A stretch of 51,095 nucleotides of DNA, taken from the NCBI GenBank assembly GCA_019636275.1, contig JAHBXY010000055.1, forward strand, positions 1 through 51,095, read 5' to 3'. The first letter of the stretch is position 1. Each line of letters starts with the position of its first letter. Shown one piece after another: positions 45,774 to 51,095 of this stretch. Position numbers and translations under genes: made by a program. The notes under the pieces were generated by a model that saw only the letters and a list, made by a program, of their open reading frames with translations, was not told the DNA's origin and searched no databases. The DNA is from Planctomycetota bacterium. Its GTDB lineage: Bacteria; Planctomycetota; J058.

Positions 45774-46877
45774 TCAGCGCGGGACGACGCGGACCCCGGC
45801 CTCGTCGATGAGCACCTCGAGGTGCGGCGCCGCGCGCTCGAGCCCGAGGTGCTCGGCCGTCGGCACCTCGCCCGGCCGCGCCTGCCGCCAGCGGAGGAAG
45901 CGCTCCTCGAGCAGCCGCTGCAGCCGCCGCGCGTCGACGCCCGGGGCCACGACGCGCCCCTCCTCCAGCCGGAAGCCGACGCCGAGCGGGTCCTCGACGC
46001 CGTGCTCGCGCAGCACCGCCAGCGGCGCGGGCACCGGGCCCCCGTTGCGCTCCTGGTTGCGCATGGCGGCGTCGACGAAGCGCCACAAGGCGTCCAGGTC
46101 GGCGGGCGGGGCGCCCGCCTGCCGGGCCACGTCGTCGGCGATCAGCTGCAGCGCCTGGGCGATGAGCGCGGCGCGCGCCTCGATGAGGCGCCGCTCCGCC
46201 TGGGCCCGCATGGCCGGCTCGCCGTGCTTCGCCGCCTCGAGCCAGCGCTGCTCGTCGTAGCGCAGGGCCTCGAGCGGCGACAGGCCGCGCGTGGCCAGGC
46301 GCTGCGCGAACGTCTCCAGCTCCGGCGGCGCGCCGGGCAGGCCGACGGCGCGCATGAGGAGCTCCCCCCCACGCCGCACGCGCTCGAGGCGCTCCGCCTC
46401 GGGGGCCCCGAGCCCGCCCATGAGCTCGATGGACGCCAGCTCCACGAACAGCGTCCACCGCTCCGGGTGGTCGGCCGGCACGCCGCGGGCGGGGTCGACC
46501 CCGCGCTCCAGATACTCGCGCGCCAGGTCGGAGCGGTCGGCGACCGAGAAGAAGTAGGTCGACGCCCGCCGGTAGGCGCCCGCGTCGCGCGGGTCGAGGG
46601 TGAGGATCGCGTCGTAGAGGCGCGAGATGTGCTCGTGCCGCAGGCGGTCCATCCCCTCCAGCCAGCGCATGAGGAAGTTGGTCGCGCGGATCTCGAGCAG
46701 GTTCGACGCCGTCTGCGCGTGGCCGAAGGTGAGGACCGGCAGGATCGCGCGCGGCGGCAGGACCTCGAGCACGTCGGGCGGCGGCGTGCGCCGCGCGTCG
46801 AGCCGCGCCTGCAGCGGGAAGAGCAGGGCGGCCCCCGCGAGGGCGACGACGACCGGGGCGCGCCGGGCGAGGCCCAC
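45774..46877 (-). CDS. Membrane-anchored TPR-like protein of an ABC transporter operon
   Basis: A 367-residue protein. One N-terminal membrane helix (A-P-V-V-V-A-L-A-G-A-A-L-L-F-P-L) anchors an otherwise helical body with tetratricopeptide-like repeats, for example L-Y-D-A-I-L-T-L-D-P-R-D-A-G-A-Y-R-R-A and further A-L/E-R pairs. A C-terminal part of about 60 residues has a winged-helix-like, strand-containing end. GTG at 46877 overlaps the TAG stop of the permease gene by one base, so it is the third gene of the ATPase / permease operon. Similar helical partners are seen with ABC-2 exporters; its exact role is not known. Confidence 0.7.
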   Translation of the reverse strand: MGLARRAPVVVALAGAALLFPLQARLDARRTPPPDVLEVLPPRAILPVLTFGHAQTASNLLEIRATNFLMRWLEGMDRLRHEHISRLYDAILTLDPRDAGAYRRASTYFFSVADRSDLAREYLERGVDPARGVPADHPERWTLFVELASIELMGGLGAPEAERLERVRRGGELLMRAVGLPGAPPELETFAQRLATRGLSPLEALRYDEQRWLEAAKHGEPAMRAQAERRLIEARAALIAQALQLIADDVARQAGAPPADLDALWRFVDAAMRNQERNGGPVPAPLAVLREHGVEDPLGVGFRLEEGRVVAPGVDARRLQRLLEERFLRWRQARPGEVPTAEHLGLERAAPHLEVLIDEAGVRVVPR

Positions 46878-47680
46878 TAGAGGACCTTCCGGCGGAAGAC
46901 GACCGTGGCCAGGCCCAGGAGGATCGCCACGTAGACGACCGCGTAAACGAGCGCCAGGCCGGCGTGCGCGGGGTCGATCGCCACGCCGTGGGCCGCGTGC
47001 GGGCGCACGTTGAAGTTCTCGAGGTTCGGCAGGAGCACGTAGGCGCCGTAGAGGACCTTCTCGAGCACGACGACGCCGACCCCGCTCGCGTCGCGCGCCA
47101 GGTCCGCCCCGAGCCGCTGCAGGTCGGCCGTCACGTGGCCGGCGAGGGCCACGACGAAGGCGAACACGGCGCCCTCGATCGGGTGCGCCGCCACCGAGAA
47201 GAACACCGCGACGCCGATGACGACCGCCAGCTCCACGTAGGTGAGCGCCAGCGCCACCAGGAGCCCGACCGACGGCCGGCCGCCGGCGAGGCCGTAGACG
47301 AGGAGGAAGCCGGCGCTCATGGCGGCGACCGCCACGGCCATGACCCCGGCCAGGCCGAGGTACTTGCCGACGATGAACCCGCCGCGGTCGATCGGCCGGG
47401 CGAGCACGGTGTAGACGGTGCGCCGCTCGACCTCCTGGTAGACGAGGTTCGTGCCCAGGAAGATCGAGGCGATCGTCCCCAGGAGGGCGATCGCCGAGAG
47501 CGACAGGTCGGCGACGATCTTGAGCTGCCGCGCCTGCTCGTCGCCCGAGACCCAGCCGAAGACGACCGACGCGCCCGTCATGAGGAGCGTGGCGCCCACC
47601 AGGGCGTGGAGGACGCGGTTGCGCGCCGACTCGCGGAACGCCAGCCCGGCGACGGCGAGCACGGGGCCGAGCCAGCTCAC
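46877..47680 (-). CDS. ABC-2 type transporter permease
   Basis: A 267-residue permease with six membrane helices. The pattern E-S-A-R-N-R-V-L-H-A-L-V-G-A, Y-Q-E-V-E-R-R-T-V-Y-T-V-L-A-R-P-I, G-K-Y-L-G-L-A-G-V-M-A-V and the late F-F-S-V-A-A-H-P-I-E-G-A-V matches the ABC-2 / NosY-like permease family. It is coupled to the ATPase by a GTGA overlap at 47680-47677 and overlaps the TPR-like gene by one base. With the ATPase it should form an exporter or membrane-remodelling complex; the substrate cannot be told. Confidence 0.82.
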   Translation of the reverse strand: MSWLGPVLAVAGLAFRESARNRVLHALVGATLLMTGASVVFGWVSGDEQARQLKIVADLSLSAIALLGTIASIFLGTNLVYQEVERRTVYTVLARPIDRGGFIVGKYLGLAGVMAVAVAAMSAGFLLVYGLAGGRPSVGLLVALALTYVELAVVIGVAVFFSVAAHPIEGAVFAFVVALAGHVTADLQRLGADLARDASGVGVVVLEKVLYGAYVLLPNLENFNVRPHAAHGVAIDPAHAGLALVYAVVYVAILLGLATVVFRRKVL

Positions 47681-48624
47681 GCCGCACCCCCCGCCGCCTG
47701 GCGCGGCCGTCCGAAGGCCTCGAGGAAGCGCTCCTCGAGGCTGTGCCGGGCCGGCGTGAGGGCCACCACCTGCAGCCCCGCGGCGCGCGCCGCGTCGACG
47801 ACGGCGTCGGCCTGGGCCTGCGTCGCGCAGCGGACCACGTGCACCTCGCCGCTCGTCGCCGGCGGGTCGCCCGCGGCCGCGGCCAGGGCGGCCGTCGCGT
47901 CGGCGGTCAGCGCGCCGGCGAGGCGCACCTCGATCGTCAGGTCGCCCTGCGCCATGAAGCCGGCCGTCGGCCCCTCGTAGGCGACCTTGGCCCCGTCGAG
48001 CACGACGAGGTGGTCGCACACGGCCTCGACGTCGGACAGCACGTGGCTGGAGAAGAACACCGTGCGCCCGCGGTCGCGCTGGCGCGCGATCAGCTCGCGC
48101 AGGTGCAGCCGACCCATGGAGTCGAGGCCGTCGAGCGGCTCGTCGAGGACCAGGAGCTCCGGGTCGTGGACGAGCGCCTGCGCCAGGGCGAGGCGCTGGC
48201 GCATGCCCTTGGAGAAGCCGCGCACCGGCCGGTCGCCGGCGTCCGAGAGCTGGACCTCCTCGAGGAGGGCCTCGGCGCGCGGGGCGCGCTCGGGGCGCGG
48301 GACGCCGCTCAGCCGGGCGTAGAAGCCCAGGAGCTCGCGCGCGGTCAGCCCCTCGTAGAAGAACGGCGCCTCCTGCGCGTAGCCCAGGGCGCGCTGCGCC
48401 GCGGGCGTGCCGACGGGGTGGCCGGCGATCGACGCCCGGCCGCCCGTGGGGGCGTTGACGCCCACGAGCACCTTGATCGTCGTGGTCTTGCCGGCGCCGT
48501 TGACGCCCAGGTACCCGGCGATCGCCCCGCGCGGCACGTGGAACGAGACGCCCTGGAGCACCTCCCGCCACGCCCGCCGGAACCCGGCCCGGTAGCCCGC
48601 CCGCAGCTCCTCGACCCGGATCAC
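47677..48624 (-). CDS. ABC transporter ATP-binding protein
   Basis: A 315-residue ATPase. Walker A is G-V-N-G-A-G-K-T-T-T, the signature is F-S-K-G-M-R-Q-R, Walker B is L-L-V-L-D-E-P, and the switch His is in F-F-S-S-H-V-L-S-D-V. The C-terminal 90 residues form the accessory domain of the DrrA/NatA-type ABC-2 exporter ATPases. The GTG at 48624 is favoured over the one at 48645 because GGGGGAGGG lies five bases before it. It is the first gene of the exporter operon, divergent from the dus gene. Confidence 0.92.
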   Translation of the reverse strand: MIRVEELRAGYRAGFRRAWREVLQGVSFHVPRGAIAGYLGVNGAGKTTTIKVLVGVNAPTGGRASIAGHPVGTPAAQRALGYAQEAPFFYEGLTARELLGFYARLSGVPRPERAPRAEALLEEVQLSDAGDRPVRGFSKGMRQRLALAQALVHDPELLVLDEPLDGLDSMGRLHLRELIARQRDRGRTVFFSSHVLSDVEAVCDHLVVLDGAKVAYEGPTAGFMAQGDLTIEVRLAGALTADATAALAAAAGDPPATSGEVHVVRCATQAQADAVVDAARAAGLQVVALTPARHSLEERFLEAFGRPRQAAGGAA

Positions 48625-48697
48625 CAGCGCCCTCCCCCTCCGCACACACCGCCGCGGCCCTCCGGCGGCGCGGGGGTCGAGATTCTACGGCCCGGGC

Positions 48698-48703
48698 TAT
48701 CAT
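48698..48703 (+). promoter_or_regulatory. Putative -10 box of a leaderless promoter (dus)
   Basis: TATCAT ends eight bases before the GTG at 48712, with no Shine-Dalgarno between. Confidence 0.4.
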
Positions 48704-48711
48704 CGTCGCGC

Positions 48712-49755
48712 GTGGAAGTCGGGCGCGTGGACATCGAAGGCGTGGAGGTCAGGCCGCTGGACCTCGGGCGCGGGGTGCGCTTCGACCCGCCGTTCGTGCT
48801 CGCCCCCATGGAGGGCGTGACGCACCGGGTGTTCCGCGACCTCCTGCTGGACGCGGGCGGGCCCGGGGCCGCCTGGACCGAGTTCCTGCGCGTCTCGCAG
48901 GTGCCGCTGCGGGCGGCGGCGATCCGCCGCGAGCTCGGCCCGCCGCGGGCGGACGTCCCCGTGGGCGTGCAGCTCATGGGGACCGACCCCGACGTCGTCG
49001 CCGAGACGGCGAAGAACGCCGTGGCGGCCGGGGCGCCCATGATCGACCTCAACTTCGGCTGCCCGGCGCCGGTCGTGTTCAACAAGTGCGCCGGCTCGGC
49101 CATGCTCGACCACCCGGACCGCCTGCACGCGCTCGTGGCCGCCGTGGCGCGCGCGGTCGAGGTGCCCGTCACCGCCAAGGTGCGCCTCGGCACGCGCGAC
49201 GCCTCGCGCTTCGAGGACGTCGTGCGGGCCGTCGACGAGGCCGGGGCGGCGGCGCTCACGGTCCACGCGCGCACGCGCGCCGACCAGTACGCGCACCCCG
49301 CCCGCTGGGAGCACCTCGCCCGCGCGCGGGCGTGGACGCGCCTGCCGCTGATCGGCAACGGCGACGTCCTCGGCTGGGACGACGCCGTGCGCATGATGCG
49401 CGAGTGCGGGGTCGACGGCGTGATGGTCGGGCGCGGCGCGCTGCGCGACCCCTGGGTCCTCGCGCGCATGCGCGCCCGCGCCCGCGGGGCGCCCGCGCCC
49501 GAGGTCGGCGCCGCGCAGGTGCTCGCCTTCCACGCCCGCTACCGCGACGACATGCTCCGCGGCGGCGCGACCGAGCTGGGCCTCGTCGGCCAGCTCAAGC
49601 AGCTCTACCGACGCCTCGAGGTCGGGCTGCCGCTCGACGCCGCCGCGCGCACGGCGCTCCTCCGCGCCCCGAACCTGGCCGCGCTCGAGGCCCTGGTCGA
49701 GGGCCTCGCCGGCGCGCCGCTCAGCCGTCCGAGCCCTTGTTCGAGCGGGACGTGA
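48712..49755 (+). CDS. dus: tRNA-dihydrouridine synthase family protein
   Basis: A 347-residue flavoenzyme that reduces uridine to dihydrouridine in the D loop of tRNAs. The FMN-binding N-terminus L-A-P-M-E-G-V-T-H-R-V-F-R-D, the catalytic Cys in N-F-G-C-P-A-P-V near residue 118, H-A-R-T-R, I-G-N-G-D-V and G-V-M-V-G-R-G-A are all intact. Which Dus subfamily it is cannot be assigned by eye. The GTG at 48712 follows TATCAT; an upstream in-frame extension is divergent-promoter DNA. It is a single-gene unit ending one base before the convergent gene at 49756. Confidence 0.9.
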   Translation: MEVGRVDIEGVEVRPLDLGRGVRFDPPFVLAPMEGVTHRVFRDLLLDAGGPGAAWTEFLRVSQVPLRAAAIRRELGPPRADVPVGVQLMGTDPDVVAETAKNAVAAGAPMIDLNFGCPAPVVFNKCAGSAMLDHPDRLHALVAAVARAVEVPVTAKVRLGTRDASRFEDVVRAVDEAGAAALTVHARTRADQYAHPARWEHLARARAWTRLPLIGNGDVLGWDDAVRMMRECGVDGVMVGRGALRDPWVLARMRARARGAPAPEVGAAQVLAFHARYRDDMLRGGATELGLVGQLKQLYRRLEVGLPLDAAARTALLRAPNLAALEALVEGLAGAPLSRPSPCSSGT

Positions 49756-50523
49756 TCAACGGTCCTGCGGGGCGGTCGGCGCGATCGGCGGGTCGAGCGT
49801 CGGGCGCTCGGGCAGCTCGAAGGCCACCTGCACGGCCTCGACGAAGTCGGCGTGGTCGTCGAAGTCGAGGGAGTCCTCGGGGCTGGCGCCGAGCATGAGC
49901 ACGCGCCACCGGCCGCTCGCCGGGGCGATCATGGCCACCTGCTCCTTGTCGCGGCCGAGGACGCTCCAGGTCCCCGCGATCTCGCCGGGCCGCACCAGCC
50001 CGACGGGCCGATGGCGGTAGATCACGCGGACCGCCGAGAGGCGCTGCGTGGCCGGGCGCGCGGGCGGCGCCTCGGCCCGCTGCTGGGGCGAGATGAGCGC
50101 CGTGCGGAGCTGCGGCGGCTGGTCGAGATCGAAGGCGGCCGCGAGCGCCGCCGGGAAGGAGTCGGCCAGCAGGTACTCGAGCGAGTCCTCCGGGCGGGCG
50201 CCGAGCCAGAAGATCGTGAACTTGCCCGCCTCGCTGGAGAGGACGGCGATCTGCTGCTGGCGGGGGTCGTAGACCGACCAGGTGCGCTTGCCCGTGAGCG
50301 CCACGAAGCCGAGCGTCTCGCCGCCCACGACGACCGCGCTGCCCTGGAGCCCCGCCGGCTCGGGCGGCGCGACCTCGGCGGCGGCGGCGGGCGGCGGCGG
50401 CGGCGGCGGCGCCGCCGGCGGCGCGCTCGCGGAGCCGGGGAGCAGGCCCACGAGCACGGCGACGCGCGCGGCGCGGCGCAGCGGGCGCGGCGCGGCGCCG
50501 CGCGGCCAACGAATGATCGTCAT
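49756..50523 (-). CDS. Exported protein with two tandem copies of an unrecognised domain
   Basis: A 255-residue protein. A signal-like helix (A-R-V-A-V-L-V-G-L-L-P-G-S-A-S-A) and a run of Pro/Ala lead into two related domains of about 75 residues. Both contain a [TV]-W-S-V-[YL]-[DG]-R or G-T-W-S-V-L-G-R strand, Q-[IQV]-A-[VM]-[LI], a central [FL]-W-L-G or M-L-G-A-[RS]-P-E-D-S-L and [FV]-[AE]-A-A-[FV] or V-Q-V-A-F-E-L. The ATG at 50523 overlaps the TGA of the regulator gene (TGATG), so the two are coupled; a GTG one codon earlier is possible. No function can be assigned. Confidence 0.68.
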   Translation of the reverse strand: MTIIRWPRGAAPRPLRRAARVAVLVGLLPGSASAPPAAPPPPPPPAAAAEVAPPEPAGLQGSAVVVGGETLGFVALTGKRTWSVYDPRQQQIAVLSSEAGKFTIFWLGARPEDSLEYLLADSFPAALAAAFDLDQPPQLRTALISPQQRAEAPPARPATQRLSAVRVIYRHRPVGLVRPGEIAGTWSVLGRDKEQVAMIAPASGRWRVLMLGASPEDSLDFDDHADFVEAVQVAFELPERPTLDPPIAPTAPQDR

Positions 50524-51011
50524 CACAGCCTCCTGACCCAGCGCTCCGGCAGCTCGACCGACGTCTGGCGTTGCAGCAGCTCCATCAGCACCCGCACCCG
50601 GTCGCCGGCGGCGAGCCGCTCGGTGACCACCGCGGTGAGGCCGCGGAACGGACCGTCGACGATGCGCACCGCGGCGCCGCCGCTCGGCTCGCCGCAGCGG
50701 ATGACGCCGTCCGCGCCCTCGCGCGTCTGCAGGAAGGCGACGACCTCGTCCCGCACCGGAACCGGCTCGCCGCCGAAGGCGACGAACGCCTTGACCCCGT
50801 TGCTGCGCAGCACCTGGTGCCCCTGCTCACCGAAGGCGACCCGCACGAAGAGATAGCCGGGGAAGAGCGGCGCCACCGCCGACCCGACGGCGGGCCGCGG
50901 CCACTGCCGCACGCGCGGCAGGTAGCTGGTGATGCCGCGGTCGGCGAGCACCGCGCGCGCCACCAGCTCGCGATGCCGCTGCGTCTCCACCACGTACCAC
51001 GCCGCCGCCAT
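50523..51011 (-). CDS. NusG/RfaH-like transcription antiterminator
   Basis: A 162-residue specialised NusG paralogue. The NGN domain has A-W-Y-V-V-E-T-Q-R-H-R-E near the N-terminus, R-G-I-T-S-Y-L-P-R-V and P-L-F-P-G-Y-L-F-V near residue 55; the C-terminal KOW-type domain contains V-R-I-V-D-G-P-F-R-G-L and V-E-L-P. Housekeeping NusG is normally next to ribosomal-protein genes, which are absent, so this is more likely an RfaH, LoaP or UpxY-type regulator that helps long operons, often for polysaccharide, be transcribed. The ATG at 51011 is chosen because it begins right at the NGN fold; in-frame GTGs lie upstream to 51053. It is coupled to the next gene. Confidence 0.88.
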   Translation of the reverse strand: MAAAWYVVETQRHRELVARAVLADRGITSYLPRVRQWPRPAVGSAVAPLFPGYLFVRVAFGEQGHQVLRSNGVKAFVAFGGEPVPVRDEVVAFLQTREGADGVIRCGEPSGGAAVRIVDGPFRGLTAVVTERLAAGDRVRVLMELLQRQTSVELPERWVRRL

Positions 51012-51095
51012 CACGCGCCCCGCCTCGCGGATGCCGATGGCGACCGGAGCCACAGCTCCGCCCGACGAGCCGGACTCCCCTTCCGGCCGCCGGGG

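Overview
The window is a piece of a very GC-rich (about three quarters G+C by eye) bacterial chromosome, about 95 % coding. Three Hanks-type kinases, FHA domains, a kelch/TPR style of sensor protein, proline-rich linkers, small zinc-ribbon membrane proteins and a protein with two PARP-type zinc fingers together suggest a Planctomycetota-like organism; Myxococcota or another large-genome GC-rich lineage cannot be excluded. No mobile-element gene, CRISPR array or rRNA is present. Genes inside operons usually start with GTG or ATG overlapping the previous stop (GTGA) or behind a Shine-Dalgarno. Many first genes instead have a TANNNT hexamer 6-9 nt before the start codon and no Shine-Dalgarno, which points to leaderless transcripts.

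Layout. 1-5.4 kb: ECF sigma factor with a truncated anti-sigma gene, a three-gene operon (NRDE protein, methyltransferase, epoxide-hydrolase-like enzyme), a double PARP-finger protein and a YndJ-like membrane protein. 5.3-12.1 kb: a zinc-ribbon membrane protein, then an aromatic catabolic block: aldehyde dehydrogenase, extradiol dioxygenase catalytic subunit, a non-catalytic dioxygenase subunit fused to a 2-aminomuconate-deaminase-like RidA domain, NnrS and a KynB-type cyclase. This resembles the 2-aminophenol / kynurenine lower pathway. 12.2-16.7 kb: two Ser/Thr kinases (FHA type, and membrane type with a kelch ectodomain), both with apparent frameshifts. 16.9-20.1 kb: two genes that share an unrecognised module present three times, one carrying OmpA and peptidoglycan-binding domains. 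20.2-23.4 kb: SDR / luciferase-like monooxygenase / asparaginase operon. 23.5-27 kb: SLC13/ArsB-type transporter and a secreted peptidoglycan-binding protein, bracketed by copies of a dispersed structured repeat. 27-34.8 kb: a kinase with a broken TPR part, small membrane proteins, a lipoprotein and a lipid kinase. 34.9-44 kb: glutaryl-CoA-dehydrogenase-like enzyme with both ETF subunits behind a clear sigma-70 promoter, RpiB, a fused E1 alpha-beta 2-oxoacid dehydrogenase, CinA and a second lipid kinase. 44-51 kb: tandem repeat, a permuted tRNA-like gene, CCA-adding enzyme, ABC exporter operon, dihydrouridine synthase, a duplicated-domain protein and a NusG/RfaH-like regulator.

The most striking item is at 44302-44437 on the minus strand, immediately downstream of the CCA-adding enzyme gene. 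A complete tRNA-Arg(ACG) cloverleaf can be drawn there, but the gene is circularly permuted: anticodon arm, T arm and 3' acceptor strand come first, then a 6-nt linker, then the 5' acceptor strand and D arm. Two 9-bp helices hold the outer ends together. All classical invariant tRNA positions are present. The second item is a dispersed intergenic repeat (four copies) placed at gene 3' ends, whose inner hairpin shows a compensatory base-pair change.
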